A stretch of 64,000 bases of DNA from Lamellibrachia columna (GCA_963662155.1 OY759263.1:12440015-12504014); one strand, 5' to 3'. Counted from the stretch's first letter, positions 1-13,440 are shown. Notes: a model not told the origin generated them from the sequence alone. A program made the numbers and translations.

Positions 1-80
1 TGACTGGTTTTCAGTTAATAATTATTATGGGCAGGGCATTGTTTTGACTTGGCTGACAAACAAATATTAATAACGTGACA

Positions 81-883
81 CGCCCGCCCGCCCGCCCGCC
101 CGCCCGCCCGCCCGCCCGCCCGCCCGCCCGCCCGCCCGCCCGCCCGCCCGCCCGCCCGCCCGCCCGCCCGCCCGCCCGCCCGCCCGCCCGCCCGCCCGCC
201 CGCCCGCCCGCCCGCCCGCCCGCCCGCCCGCCCGCCCGCCCGCCCGCCCGCCCGCCCGCCCGCCCGCCCGCCCGCCCGCCCGCCCGCCCGCCCGCCCGCC
301 CGCCCGCCCGCCCGCCCGCCCGCCCGCCCGCCCGCCCGCCCGCCCGCCCGCCCGCCCGCCCGCCCGCCCGCCCGCCCGCCCGCCCGCCCGCCCGCCCGCC
401 CGCCCGCCCGCCCGCCCGCCCGCCCGCCCGCCCGCCCGCCCGCCCGCCCGCCCGCCCGCCCGCCCGCCCGCCCGCCCGCCCGCCCGCCCGCCCGCCCGCC
501 CGCCCGCCCGCCCGCCCGCCCGCCCGCCCGCCCGCCCGCCCGCCCGCCCGCCCGCCCGCCCGCCCGCCCGCCCGCCCGCCCGCCCGCCCGCCCGCCCGCC
601 CGCCCGCCCGCCCGCCCGCCCGCCCGCCCGCCCGCCCGCCCGCCCGCCCGCCCGCCCGCCCGCCCGCCCGCCCGCCCGCCCGCCCGCCCGCCCGCCCGCC
701 CGCCCGCCCGCCCGCCCGCCCGCCCGCCCGCCCGCCCGCCCGCCCGCCCGCCCGCCCGCCCGCCCGCCCGCCCGCCCGCCCGCCCGCCCGCCCGCCCGCC
801 CGCCCGCCCGCCCGCCCGCCCGCCCGCCCGCCCGCCCGCCCGCCCGCCCGCCCGCCCGCCCGCCCGCCCGCCCGCCCGCCCGC
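81..883. repeat. (CCCG)n tetranucleotide tract, about 800 bp
   Basis: About 200 uninterrupted CCCG units, 240 bp upstream of acetyltransferase copy 1. The minus strand is GGGC-repeated and could form stacked G-quadruplexes. All long frames over it (GRAG or PPAR repeats) are artefacts of the repeat. Confidence 0.98.
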
Positions 884-1122
884 CGCAAGCAGCATGGTGA
901 TAACCTTTTGGCAAGTATATTGATATTCTTAATTGTACTTGCAAATGGTTAGGTTTTATTAACTCTTATAGGTGCATAGACCCAAAGCCATGACTTTCGT
1001 TTGTTTCCGTTTAGCGTGCAATCTTAAGAAAATGTTGCTTTAAATCATGTATATGCATAATAAAAACTTTTTTCAGTAACACAAAAACGGTTTACAAGTT
1101 CCTAGAAGGTGTCGCCACATCC
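884..1122 (+). promoter_or_regulatory. Upstream region of acetyltransferase copy 1
   Basis: This stretch is conserved upstream of three exon-1 copies: here, at 38270-38431 on the plus strand, and at 18232-18480 on the minus strand. Shared pieces include GGCAAGTATATTGATATTC, AATCTTAAGAAAATGTTGC and CTAGAAGGTGTC just before the ATG. It probably holds the promoter and 5' UTR. No clear TATA box can be assigned. Confidence 0.5.
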
Positions 1123-3405
1123 ATGGATCGCGTCGTGGTTCGGCGAGCAACGCCAGACGACTATGACGCGATAGTCCGTCTCAGCGAAGGTCTCTACGAC
1201 GGGTACGCTTACGTACCTGATATCTACTTCAAGTGCTTGGAGGATCCGAACAGATGCATGCAAGTGGCGGAGTGGAACGGGAAAGTCGTGAGTATGCAAA
1301 CGAACACACTTGTAGGAAATGGCTTACAATAACTTTTTATTGATGGTACTACTACTGGTAAGGGTATTAAAGATACCTATGTGCAACAGTATACATTCCC
1401 AGAAACCCCTCATCGAGACGGAAATGCTGTTCTAATCTTCTAAGTGTTACAGACAGGATTTATGGCAATAAACAACGTGTTTCGCGAGAATTTACATTCA
1501 TGCATGCAAAACCACACGAATGCATCAATACACAAACTCAGACTAACGCGTTTACACGCATATGGTGCACCCGTGAGTAAAACACGCTTAGAGTCATTTC
1601 ACATGTGTACGCACGATGCTTAACTCGATAGAGCGCTAGATACATTTGATGCAGAAGTGGGGGTGATTTATTTCAAATCCGGATATAGTTACCAGATTAG
1701 TATGCCTAAAATATTATGGCGGTAAATTGACAAAACGTAATAATAAAATGTCCTGAAATATAATACCAGTTATATCAACTTAGTTATATCTGCGATGTAT
1801 TTGATCGACATTTTAAAGTAGTATTCCCGTTTGTCGCACATCCGAAATGTTCGTTTGCTCACTGACTTGTAAACCAGGTGGCGTTACACTCAGCTCTGGT
1901 CGTTGACGCTGGTCGAACAGCCATTCTACAATTTGGTCGCTCTGCAAAGGAAATTCGTGGAAAAGGGATCTTTCGTCAGCTGCTGTTGCGCGGATTCGCA
2001 GAGTTAGTCGTTCCGAAATTTCCCCGCATTGTACGAGTGCGCGCATCTTCAATCAACACGGACTACTTTGATTTATTGACCAACAGAATGACAATTAACT
2101 TGAGAAGGGTATTATTACATTATTGCTTCGGTAATGGGTGGCTATTTTCTCATATGTGATGCATCAATTTAAAACGTCTTCGCTGGTAACGTAAACATTA
2201 TTTTCATAATTACGAGTGCTGCTGCTATTGTTGTTGCTGTCTAAATATGTACTATGAATAGTTTATATAACATCCGCAGTCGATTTAATAAAAACATATT
2301 TCTTTTGGTTCAAATCATGGAAAGAATTTACTTTAGTCGTCAGACACTTAAAACTATGGATATCCCAAAGGATAAACGCTGTGCAGGTCAATGCCGACCA
2401 TGGACGTGACTTCCGTCCTCCCGCCAATCACATGACAAAGTTAAGAACTTTCAGGAAGGGTGAAATTCTTTTTCAGGATTTCCAATTTTACTTCAGTTAA
2501 TGTCTGGCCAAATATTAAGTAATCTAATAGTTTGTCTGATGATTTCACAACAAAGCAACACATTGTACAAACAAACCATAGTGCTGCGGTGGATTATAGA
2601 CAGGTTTTATTTTTCGCAAAATGAATATTACACAAGACTACCGAAACAATTGAGTTGAAGATTGACCTTTATGAATATAGAATTATCAAAACGACATTTA
2701 AACATTACCAGTCAACATCTGTGTCACGTGAAGGAACGACTGGTAAACGACATATGAAGTAATGTAACAAAATGTGAATGTTCTGCTTCTCTTCACGCAC
2801 AGGTGATCGTTTTGCTTAGCAATGGTCCGGTTCCGTGCGCCGAATTCGTCTGTCTTCTGACGCCGAAACGAATGGCCGCATTGAGCCGACAACTGCCGAT
2901 AGACAACCTATCGCCTGCTAACGGCAACACACTAAACGACATCTTGGCTGATCCAATCTCGAGGAAACACCTCTTTCCAGAAGGAATTATCGTGAGAGAT
3001 GCCGAGGTTTTCGATGCACAAGAGAGCAACACGTTTATGATCATGCAGCGGTGCACCGTAATGCTTGTTAGCGGAAGTGCGTCATCAACGTATACGTCCT
3101 TATCTTTCGGGTATGTCGTCACGTATCCCATCGGCCGTCATTACAACATCGAATACTACGGCAAGAAGGATGATTCGATGATTCTCGCTCACGTCTCGCG
3201 TCACCTCCCGGTGGCGCCCGATATTTTGCGAGAGCAGCCAGTGGTGTTCAGCCTGTATGTTCCAGAGGCATGCATCGGAGAAGAGTCTAAACGGCGCTTT
3301 CACGAGTTCGCGGCAGAGAACATAGCCCCAGGCCGACCGCCACCACGTTGTCTGACTATGTACTCAATGACGGTTTCACTGCCTCTACCAAGCTCGAAAT
3401 TGTAA
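1123..3405 (+). CDS. NAT16-like (histidine N-acetyltransferase-like) GNAT, copy 1, three exons
   Basis: Three exons join in phase 0: 1123-1287 (55 codons), 1878-2108 (77 codons) and 2803-3405 (200 codons plus stop), giving 332 aa. The donors are GTGAGT at 1288 and GTATTA at 2109; the acceptors are CCAG at 1877 and ACAG at 2802. The start is the ATG at 1123, opening MDRVVVRRATPDDYDAIVRL, the usual first strand and helix of this family. Exon 2 carries the acetyl-CoA loop (IRGKGIFRQLL, about residues 81-91). Exon 3 is the C-terminal half typical of NAT16-like proteins, including MILAHVSRHLP. Vertebrate relatives acetylate free L-histidine in the cytosol; the substrate here is inferred only. Length fits the family. 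The end of exon 2 (DYFDLLTNRMTIN) diverges from the other copies and looks like a pair of compensating indels. It is the only complete, open copy in the window. Confidence 0.85.
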
Positions 3406-3543
3406 CTTCTAGGTGGTTGGTGGTGACATCGTTATCAGTTGACTGTCTTGTGCACACATTGACACATGGTCAGCGATGTAGGATTTGTTGGTTGGGGATT
3501 AATCAAGTCCGTAAGCCTAATGACATGCACCGCTGTTGAAGAC

Positions 3544-3848
<305 letters not shown>

Positions 3849-3849
3849 A

Positions 3850-5039
3850 GCATATCTGCAAGAAACAGTGTAGACAAAATCAAGAATGGTTTATGTTTAA
3901 TATGAAAATTAAATATAAAGAACAACGAGAATGCATTGTATTGGGTGCAAAGCTTGTTAATATGACATCGAAATGTGATGTACATTATGTTGTATCTTAG
4001 TATACGATGAGGATTGAAATATATAAATGTTATACGTTTTTAAATTGGTGTATGCTTGCATCACGAAAAAGTAACGTTTCCTTATGTATTGTCATGATAT
4101 TATGCAGCACAACAACTGATGTGCTTACATATGCCATATTAATTTCACTGTATGTTTGAGAAAGTTCTACCGTCATTTAAATCATACAAGCATATTCTCT
4201 ATATGTAAATCTTTATTTGGTTTACGTTGTGCTGCTAGAGATATTGTCTGTGATGTTAGAGATATTCGCATAACCAATAAATAGTGAATTTTTCCTGACT
4301 GCGTATTATTGAAACTTAAACACGTGAATCAAAATTGCGCGCGATTTTACAAACTAACTATGAATATTTCCAACTTTTTAACATCAGAGGAATTTCGGGC
4401 CATATGTTGTCACGCGGCAACTAAAGAATATAAAATGGGCAAAGTATAGGTGTCGTAGTCCTCAACTGTGGTGAACTCCCTATTCAAAAATAATGTTTTT
4501 AGGGAGAACAAATTATCAAAAGGGGTGCCATCTTAATATAACTTCCATGATTTTATTTAAAATGTATACAAGATTGTACAGTCCCCCTGAACAATTATTT
4601 GGATGGAGCGCTATTTAAGAAATGTATTATTATTATTATTTAAAAGTGATATAATACACTTCAACATAATATTTAAGAAATTAAACTTTTAGAAGTAGAG
4701 ACACTGAACATGGCATGTGGAAAAATTATTTAGGTGAACGTTATTTACACCCACAGAAGTGTCCTGCAAAATATGAGTTGTTAGTTCTTTTGAAAATTAA
4801 AAAAGTTGTCCCTGTTTTAAATATGTCTATCCTCGAATCAAGGAAACCATCCCATTTGTTTTCCAATAATGTCTTGGTTTTAACTGTTTAACATTTATGT
4901 TCACTCCAGTTAAACATGTGGCTGCTGGTGGGGTTGTCAACTCAAGATGTATGTGGATAACGTAGAAGCATATACTTTTAGGTAAATGGTTTCTCGTGCG
5001 TCTTCTTCCACTGTTATTGGATCATTCTTTATTTATTTA
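3850..5039. other. AT-rich non-coding stretch with a duplicated block
   Basis: No gene is supported. The last 170 bp (about 4860-5030, with GTGGCTGCTGGTG and TGTTATTGGATCATT) are closely repeated at about 52010-52195. The part near 4340-4410 recurs inverted near 54830-54890. Confidence 0.6.
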
Positions 5040-5119
5040 TATAATCAAAGAGTTTAAGGTAAAACTACTACAAAACCTAAAGGTTCAATACAAAAAACTG
5101 ATTTTACCACCACAGGTCG

Positions 5120-5435
5120 CTGACAGGTCTAGAGTAACATAAAAAGAGAATAGAGTAACATACTAAAAAGAGAATAGAGTAACATACTAAAAAGAGAATA
5201 GAGTAACATAATAAAAAGATAATAGAGTAACATACTAAAAAGAGAATAGAGTAACATACAAAAAGAGAATAGAGTAACATACTAAAAAGAGAATAGAGTA
5301 ACATACTAAAAAGAGAATAGAGTAACATACTAAAAATAGAATAGAGTAACATACTAAAAAGAGAATAGAGTAACATACTAAAAAGAGAATAGAGTAACAT
5401 ACTAAAAAGAGAATAGAGTAACATACTAAAAAGAG
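5120..5435. repeat. 24-bp minisatellite inside the left TIR
   Basis: About a dozen units built on GAGTAACATACTAAAAAGAG with small indels. The other copies of this TIR (12245, 21060) have the motif once, so the expansion is local. Confidence 0.9.
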
Positions 5436-5492
5436 TTAAATGTAGAAATCAAGACGACGTCCAAGATGGCGGGAACTCGTTGATTAACTATA

Positions 5493-7955
5493 CACATACA
5501 ATGGAATTCTCCAGAGAGCACAGGGATTGAGGACCAACAATTTCTATTTTAAATCCAGGATAGCTTTCTTACTCAGTACTAGAACCAACCAGGGGAGAAA
5601 ATGTATTAGATATAGTTTTGTAATCACAAAAAGAATTAGTGGACAATGTAAAAATATTTGAACCATTGGGTAATAGTGACCATAATCAAATACATCTTGA
5701 CATCAATGTAAAATCAGAAAGTAAAAATAAGAAAACGTACAAGAGAAACTTCCACAAAGGTAACTACAAAGATATGAGAAAATACTTAGCAAAGCTAGAT
5801 TGGAATAACATGCTGATGAATAAGACCGCAATTGAATGTTGGAATATTCTAAAATATGAAATTGAGAGTATCGTCGATAAATTTGTTCCCTTCCAAAAAC
5901 AAGGAAAACGGTGTAGAAAGAAACACTTGTCAAAAGAAGCTATTAGAAAAATAATGCTAAAACAAACTATGTGGAGGGTTTATAGGCGTCCCAGAAAGGA
6001 AGAAGTCTGCAAATTACAAAGAGGCACTTAATGCAGCTACAACTGAAATTAGACAATCTAAAAGAAGCTATGAGCAAAAACTAGCATGTAACATAAAACA
6101 TGACAGCAAGAGTTTTTATGCATATGTCAGGAGTAAACAAAACGTACAAGACAAGGTTGGACCTCTAGAAGACAGTGCTGGAAATATAATATCACAGGGG
6201 TTTTTAATGGCGGAAGACCTAAATGGTTACTTCAGTTCAGTGTTTACCAAAGAAGATATTAGTTCATTACCAGTTGCTGATGCTAAATTTCAGGAGGCTA
6301 AATCTGACTATTTAGGTCCGTTAGTTGTAACTCCAGAATTGGTAGCTAAGAAAATAAAGGCAATGAAGGATAACAAATCACCGGGAGTGGATGGGATTCC
6401 TCTAAAATTACTAATGGAAACAGTAGAACAAATCAATATACCACTTGCAAGAGTATTCAACTTGTCATTAAAAGAGGGAGTTGTTCCGTTTGAATGGAAA
6501 GAAGCCAACATCATACCATTATTTAAAAAGAGTTCGAGAAATAAGTCAGAGAATTACAGATCAGTGAGTTTAACGTCAGTGATTTGTAAATTATTAGAAA
6601 GGTTAATTAAAGACCATATGGTGGACTTCCTCGTTAAGCATAAATTATTAAATTCATCTCAACATGGATTCCTTAAAGCGAGGTCATGCTTAACAAATAT
6701 GTTATGTTTTTTGGAAGAAATCACTAAGCGGATAGACGTGGGATCGCCAGTAGATATTATCTACTTAGATTTTCAGAAAGCTTTTGACAAAGTGCCACAT
6801 CAAATATTACTACTTAAATTAAAAGCCCATGGTATCGGGGATAGCATAACTGACTGGATAGAACAATGGCTGACTGACAGAAGACAACGAGTTGTAGTAG
6901 ATGGAGAAGTTTCAAATTAGAAATCGGTTTTGAGTGGGGTACCTCAAGGATCAGTATTAGGACCTATATTATTCTTAATTTATATCAATGACTTGGACGA
7001 CAGTATAACAAGTAACGTACTGAAATTTGCGGATGACACAAAACTGTTTAGAAAGGTTAATACTGATGGTGATAAACAACATTTACAAAACGATCTAGAC
7101 AGATTAGTGAAATGGTCTGAGAAATGGCAGATGTTGTTCAATTTTGGGAAATGTAAATGCCTACATACAGGACATGGGAACTTGAATGTAAACTATAAAA
7201 TGGGAGATACTGTTCTGGGTACTACTGTAAAAGAAAAGGACTTAGGAGTTACAATAAGCGCTGATATGAAAGTTTCAGAGCAGTGTGGTATTGCAGCTTC
7301 AAAGGGTAATAAAATTCTTGGATTAATTAGAAGAAACATAACAAACAAGAGAAAAAAGTTAATTATACCTCTTTATAAAGCAATAGTTAGACCTCATTTA
7401 GAATACTGTATACAAGCATGGAGACCATATCGTAAGAAGGATATAGATACGCTTGAACGCATACAAAGGAGAGCAACTAAAATGATTCCAGAACTGGGAG
7501 ACCTTAGTTATGAAGAACGCCTGAAAGAATGTGGTTTAACAACTCTAGAGACAAGGAGGTTAAGAGGAGATCAGATTGTAGTTTTTAAGATATTGAATGG
7601 GTATGAAAATATTGATATGCGGTAAAATTAGTAAAGGATCAATGTAGATTGGACAACAGGAAGCACTCGTTCGCACAGAGGACAATAAATGAATGGAACA
7701 AATTGTCTACAGATTGTGTAACTGCTAGCAGCGTGAATATGTTTAAAAACAAGGTTGACACATATCTCAGGAGGGCGGGTTATAAGTAGATGAACATTGT
7801 TGGACTCTCGATAAGCCAATGGCTTCCTTGTCCACTTGCCATCTGGGCCTTTGGCTTGGATGGCAAATCTTGTTAAATCTATATTATTATTTATATTTTA
7901 TCATTATTAATTTTTTAATCAGAGTTTTATTTTGGATTTTAATGTAGAAATAAAT

Positions 7956-7987
<32 letters not shown>
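5493..7987 (+). mobile_element. CR1/jockey-group non-LTR retrotransposon, 5'-truncated
   Basis: It starts in the tail of the endonuclease domain (PTRGENVLDIV, then EPLGNSDHNQIH) and runs through the full reverse transcriptase to a (TTA)n tail at about 7957-7987. Its ends are exact: with it removed, the flanks join as CTATA/TAACT, as in the uninterrupted TIR at 21147-21160. So it inserted cleanly into the transposon end. The copy is dead: it has frameshifts and a stop. Confidence 0.88.
5639..7795 (+). pseudogene. CR1-type endonuclease/reverse transcriptase ORF2, broken
   Basis: Frames 5639-6031, about 6030-6919 and 6921-7625, then a short tail to about 7788, belong to one protein. The linker after the endonuclease ends in a frameshift near 6000. 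The second frame carries RT motifs KSPGVDGIP, IIPLFKK and YLDFQKAFDKVPH. An in-frame TAG at 6918-6920 interrupts EVSN/KSVLSGVPQGSVLGP. The catalytic box is FADD (LKFADDTKLF), followed by the thumb and C-terminal region (RPHLEYCIQAW, LERIQRRATKM). A second frameshift after NIDMR (7622) precedes INEWNKLS. Enzymatically this would be target-primed reverse transcription. As it stands it cannot make a full protein. Confidence 0.87.
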
Positions 7988-7990
<3 letters not shown>

Positions 7991-8059
7991 ACTACTGAAC
8001 AACTTATGTTAGAGGGCAAATGTTGGTGTCTATGGTACGGTTATTCAATTAATTATACT

Positions 8060-9010
8060 TAATTGAAACACAAGCTTGAAGCCGGGTATGAATTTGACAG
8101 TATGATGACATGTCCCAAAGATCTATCGTGCGTGGTCCGCTTTCGAGATAAAGCTTACCGCTTTCTGAACAAGATATTGGCTGCACAAAAGAGCGCACAA
8201 TCGGAGGACGATATTAATGAAATTACAGCTATGTAGGTCGGGAACGCGATCAGGATTACTGCATATGAAACTGATGTAGTTCCTGCTATAAGCAGCATTG
8301 AGTGTCTTGTTAGCATGGTGCTTCAGAGGTTAATCCAGGGTGTCATCTCTTAGCAGAACTTGGACAGCACTTGGACAGCATGTCTATGAGGAAGAAGTGT
8401 GCAGCTATTTGTCAGACCATCGTAGCTGCGTGCCAGCCAAGGTCGTACATTTCGTCCCCTTTACTTGCTTTGGCAACGTTTATTCACAAGAAGTACGGGT
8501 CGAGGGAGATGACAGACATACTCACCAGGCATGTTTTGGCTGAGAGCTACAATGAGGTGGTGATGGTAATTAATGCGCAGATGAGGGAACTCTTCTCACA
8601 TGCGGACTCTGTGGAGGCCTTGCGCAATTTGTCTTCGACAATGATGTTGTCAACATTGCCACTGCAATAGGACATAGAACTGTCCATGCGATGGTTGGCA
8701 TTAGCGGTGACGACATGTCACAGTTGAACGTGTTCCATTTCAGCATCCGGTGAAGGTCGAGGCAGCCTGAGTCAATGGAGTCAGCCAACTCAAACTAACA
8801 CGATATTCTCTGATAGGTGCTACGCTAAGAAGTAGATTGACCATATGTGACAGAGGTGTAAATTCGTCACTTTTGACCAGCCACTGTACACCAAAGCAGG
8901 AGCTTCCTGAAGCTTTATTTTTGTTATGGCATTCAATGGTCTACGTGATGTCAGGTGTTGACATTGGCCCCTGTTTGGAGATGGTCTAAGCTGGGGAATC
9001 AGTGCTGCAC
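8060..9010 (+). pseudogene. Decayed transposon-encoded protein, N-terminal/central part
   Basis: Fragments such as PRSYISSPLLALATFIHKKYG, DNVDINIATAIGHRT and FVTFDQPLYTKAG follow one another in different frames. They resemble a large invertebrate family of repeat-encoded proteins with an xADNVDHNIxTL motif, which I recall as multi-copy but cannot name. Function is unknown; it is probably the element's transposase. The frame is broken several times, and the relic is cut by a LINE at about 9011. Confidence 0.5.
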
Positions 9011-10580
9011 TGGAACTAGTAGATATAATCGTAACGCAATTGGATAAAAATGACATTCCAATTAACATATTTCTCGATCTTTCTAAAGCTTTTAACACCA
9101 TTGGTCACACCATTTCATTATGTCAATTGAATAATCGTAAACTCTATGTTAAAATTGAAGAGATAATCTTCCAATAGCAGTTGGTGTTCCACAAGGTTCA
9201 ATCCTTGGGCCATTGTTTTTTATTATATGTATAAATTACTTCTCACAAGCCAGTAGCATATTTAAATTAATAACGTATGCAGATGACACAATTTTACTCA
9301 GTACTTTAACATGTTTTAATGATAATACACAAGATAACACAGTTGAATCTTTAATAAATGATGAACTTTCCAAAGTTGTTGAATTGCTAAATATAAATAA
9401 ACTATCATTAAATAAAACAAAATCTAAATATATGATTTTTCATGTCCCTAGTAAAGGTATACATTCCCTTACACTTAAAATAGATAATACAAATACTGAA
9501 AAAATGGATGAATTAAATTTATTAATAATAATAAATAAAATAAAATGTTGAAGAAGAAAAAATATCTAATAAATGTGCAAAAATTATTGGCATATTAAAT
9601 AGGCTAACATATGTCTTACCTCTATAATTTTTTTATAACTCATTAGTATTATCACATATAGATGATTGTATTGGGAATGGGGATACAAAGGAAACAGATT
9701 AATGAAAATTCTGAAAAAAAAGCTGTTCGTATGTTAACTTTTAGTGGATATAATAAACATACTGCGCCACTTTTTAAGCAATTTAATTTGTTAAAGATAG
9801 AATATTAATTAAGTTTACAAGAATTATAATTTTTCTTTAAATACATTCATAGAAATGTACTTGTTTATTTATTAAACTGGCAGATTACTCCAAATGATAA
9901 TATAAATCGTCATGACACCCGGAAATGTAAAAATATACATACTGCCAGAACTAAATATGAATTTGCAAAAAAATTCTTTTAAATAATTTGCCATATATTA
10001 TAAAGACACTCATGATATAATGAAAAGAAAGTATATACACTCATAGCCTGCGAGGCTTTACAATTTATGCAAAAATGATCTACTTAAAATATTTAAGACA
10101 CATATACTTCCAACTTGTTATTCATGTCACCAAAATCAGCAATGCTAAAATGGATATTCATAAATGGAGGGAAACTCTAATATTCAAGTACATACACACA
10201 TTTGATTATATCGGAAGGTAAAAAAAATACTTACTTCCAGATAAAATGCAAACGCTTATATAATTGAGATAGACATGTAATTATAAAGGCCAATACAAAC
10301 ATTTATTTGTCATAACTGGGGTGGCTCCTATTATAGCGACAGTATGTCTTAATGGGAACCAATGACAACTATTTGTTTAAAATGAAAAGGTTTTTATTTT
10401 AATTAATTATGGTTTTATCTGCTGGTTTCAAATAAAGATGTATGAACACTTGTATTATTGTATATGTATATATATTTTATTTGTTTAAATGACTGTCCCT
10501 AATATGTCAATTGGTTCATTATTTGTTATTTTTTCGGGTTAAAAATAAACTTCTTCTTCTTCTTCTTCTTCTTCTTCTAG
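9011..10580 (+). mobile_element. Second non-LTR retrotransposon fragment, decayed
   Basis: Starts at an RT motif (IFLDLSKAFNTI, 9066), then VPQGSILGPLFFIICIN (about 9185), YADDTILLS (9268-9294) and a tail frame with KKAVRMLTFSGYNKHTAPL (about 9718-9774). The 3' end is marked by (CTT)n at 10550-10578. The 9213-9551 frame is the longest open part; the rest has many stops. It is AT-rich and differs from the CR1 copies, so it is another LINE lineage. Confidence 0.72.
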
Positions 10581-10599
10581 TTCAGTGGTATATACGATG

Positions 10600-11861
10600 A
10601 CATGCCATGTTCTCCAAGTGCTCTGTAAGGAGTCGACAACATTCACTTCAAGATTTTGATGGCAGTTGATTTCCTTCGGTACATATGTCTAGCTGGTGCT
10701 CGATGAGGCTGCTGGGAGGAGCAGGACCGTCACGCTGTAGGTGAATGGACTAATCTACGTCCGCCCAGCAACTGGATTGAGGCCTGAATCTGTGGGCCTC
10801 TCTAAAAAGCACACGAAGGTGTTCAGACGTCCTCGCTACTCATCCACCATTCCCGTATGACTTTATCAATCTCATTGACATCTCAACTGGAGCAGTCGGC
10901 GACGAAAGCCCTGCAGCAGCAAAACTGTTCGGGTTGTCATTCCTAGACATCAATATTTAATTGGGTGACCAGTTTACCTTACCGTTCAATGCCAGCATAA
11001 AGCCTTCACTACATCTGCACAGCTTTCTCAGGAGCCCCTGTTATCTAATCAATAAGACACGCCTTATATCCATGCGTTGCAAAATATTGTGTCTAAAGCA
11101 AGCAGGCTGAGAGAGTCGCGCAGAGGCTGGTTGTCTCAACACCCATGGATGTTTCCAATCCAATGCTTGATGCGCTACCGACGCTGACATCCTTGTAATG
11201 CTGCTGAGCCAGACCAGTTGCACACACGGTGATGTGTACATGGGGCGAGGCCTGGCTTCCTGTTTCAACGTTCCTGGCATCTTGGAGACGAGCGCAGCTC
11301 TTAAGACCTACTTGCTGTTCACCCATGCTGTTTCTTGGTGTGGGCGAGAAGACCGTGCTCCATAAAGTAATGGAAAGTTTGGGGAACATCAGTTATAATG
11401 AAGCTCATCAACAAACAAGGAATACATCGCGGTAGCTAGAGAAAGGTTCTTTATCACTCTATCACGCTGTACTAGGAGCGCCAGAGGACGGCAATGAATG
11501 TCCAGATATATTAGCTCTAAGGGAGAGACATCGGGAAGTGTAAACTGTCTTCGGAGTTCAGTTTGGAGAAATTGCTCCCGACTACTGCGGCTGCGCGGCA
11601 GCATTTCTTCAGCAAATACCACACTCACACTGTGTAGTAATAGAGTGGAAACAACCTGCCTCCCAATGATTGAGGCTGTTCATTCCAAGAGGATGGACAA
11701 CTGGGTCCTGTTGCAAGCGAATGCAAGTGGGAAGGCATTTGGATCATACAGACGGGGCTGTACTGCACTGCCTTCTGCTCATTCTGCAGTGGACAATCGC
11801 CTTCCAATCCATACACCCAGGATGAATCTGCTGAAGCCTTGAAACGATGGGGTTAATAGTT
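10600..11861 (+). pseudogene. Decayed transposon-encoded protein, C-terminal part
   Basis: This GC-richer stretch lies between the LINE and the right TIR. It has coding-like runs (about 11170-11350, SQTSCTHGDVYMGRGLASC) but many stops. By position it is the rest of the element's protein. I do not recognise a domain. Confidence 0.35.
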
Positions 11862-12330
11862 AAACAACTGGTGTCGTATACGCAGTAGTGTAATGTTTTG
11901 ATAGCATAGCATTTTGTTGAGGCAGATTGTTTGCATTAGTAACGTAACGCTAGATTGAATTCTGTGCTACTCACAAGAAATTAAACGATGGGAATTTTTA
12001 TCTTTTATTCGTTTTTTTCTTAATATCTGATGTGATTAGAGTCATAAATGGAATAAATGCATGTTATGTTGCACCCAGAATGGCTTAATGGTAATATTTG
12101 GATAGGAAATGGTGGAAAACCCTACCCTAAACACCTACCTTTGCCATCAAGCATAAGTGGTTCAGAAGTTACGAAAAAGATTGCCGCCATTTTGGAAGCC
12201 ATCTTGAATTCTGCATTTAATTTAAGGCGGATTCATGGCGATTTTTAACATGTTACTCTAGACCCTTTCAGGGATCTGTGATGCAAAAATCTGCTTTTTG
12301 TATTGAAGTTTTAGGTTTTACCAAAAACTC

Positions 12331-13440
12331 CTGGTTTATAACTCACCCAGTACATATTTCCGCTGACTGGCTCCACAAAAGGGAGTCCTCATAGTACATT
12401 GGACTCTGATATCGCCATGTAGTGCAAACGTTCCTGGTGCCTCCTTCACCTCATCGTCCTTAAACAATAGATACGTCACGAGTAATAACCCATATAACAA
12501 AATTGTGTCGCCGTGATAAATGTTCCTCTTTGTTCACCGCTAGGTGAACTGTATAGTAGAACTGCTCCTTATCCCATCGGATGGGTCGTTTGCATGCCCA
12601 AGTAATACCACGACGCAAAGACAAGGTCTTGTACAATGGCACCAGTTTGAAGATTGAGGTTTTCCTATATTGACTGGTCAGATAATCAAATAGATAGTGT
12701 ATCTAATGGATGTGTGGCAAGTTTGTTAAACCATCCTGCAATTGCATTTATGCTTGAGAAGATATAACAGAATTTTTATGATACTCTTCTCCACTTGCTG
12801 TCTTGCAGTGAACGATTGCACCTAGACCTGCATCAAGGGATACTACGCACTGTCGTGCAATTCTTCAAACAAGTGGTACACGTAATTTTCAACAAAGTTG
12901 ACCTACACAATAAACTCAGTCTACAGCAGCGCTTCGTATTGCGCATGCGCTATTTCCGAATGATCAGGAAATGCCCCCATCTTTTCTACGAAACAGTCAT
13001 GAAAAGCTTTGGACGACCAACTTGCTTCCATACTTCCCTTGTTTCTCTTCTACTCTCCAGCATCATTGCTCAACTCTGCTGTTTGAATATAATATTTGAC
13101 GAAGCGTTCCTGCTCCGGGGCCGTGTAATGTGCATCTCTTTTGAATTACGCGGTATTTTGAATGAATTCTAACACAGTATGCAAGAATATTAAAATTCTC
13201 ATTGAAATAATTTGTTTTTTAAGTACGATATATTATCAATATCATCTTAGATAACAAAAATTAAAGACCGAACAATAGGAACATCCCCAGTCTAGATCGT
13301 TTGTCAAAATCACATTATCAATAACGTGTTCAGCATTACCCATTTTAGCAGCAGCTGAAACCTAGTATTATATTCAAATGTTTTAAAGCGTTTCTGTTTT
13401 GGATTACACCTGCATATATGAATTGGAACATTAGTACTGT
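12331..13440. other. Unassigned stretch
   Basis: A 125-codon frame (12795-13172) has no recognisable motif and no homologue I can name. Nothing else is supported. Confidence 0.4.

Larger units (their letters stand above)
5040..12330 (+). mobile_element. DNA transposon relic with long TIRs, interrupted by two LINEs
   Basis: The left end (about 5040-5492 plus 7988-8060) and the right end (about 11862-12330) are inverted copies of one sequence. Both carry GGTAAAAC, a CAATACAAAAA block, GGTCTAGAGTAACAT and an AAGATGGC block in the same order from the outside in. A third copy of this end stands alone at 20975-21454. Between the ends lies a decayed plus-strand reading frame (8060-9010 and 10600-11860). 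A CR1 sits at 5493-7987 and another LINE at about 9011-10580. The left TIR has gained a 24-bp minisatellite. The superfamily is not identified. Confidence 0.68.

Noticed and set aside
11..944. Long open frames with GRAG or PPAR repeats
   Set aside because: They are the (CCCG)n tract read in all frames; no start context, no conserved flank protein.
12795..13172. 125-codon frame as a gene
   Set aside because: No motif, no splice context, composition like the surrounding sequence.
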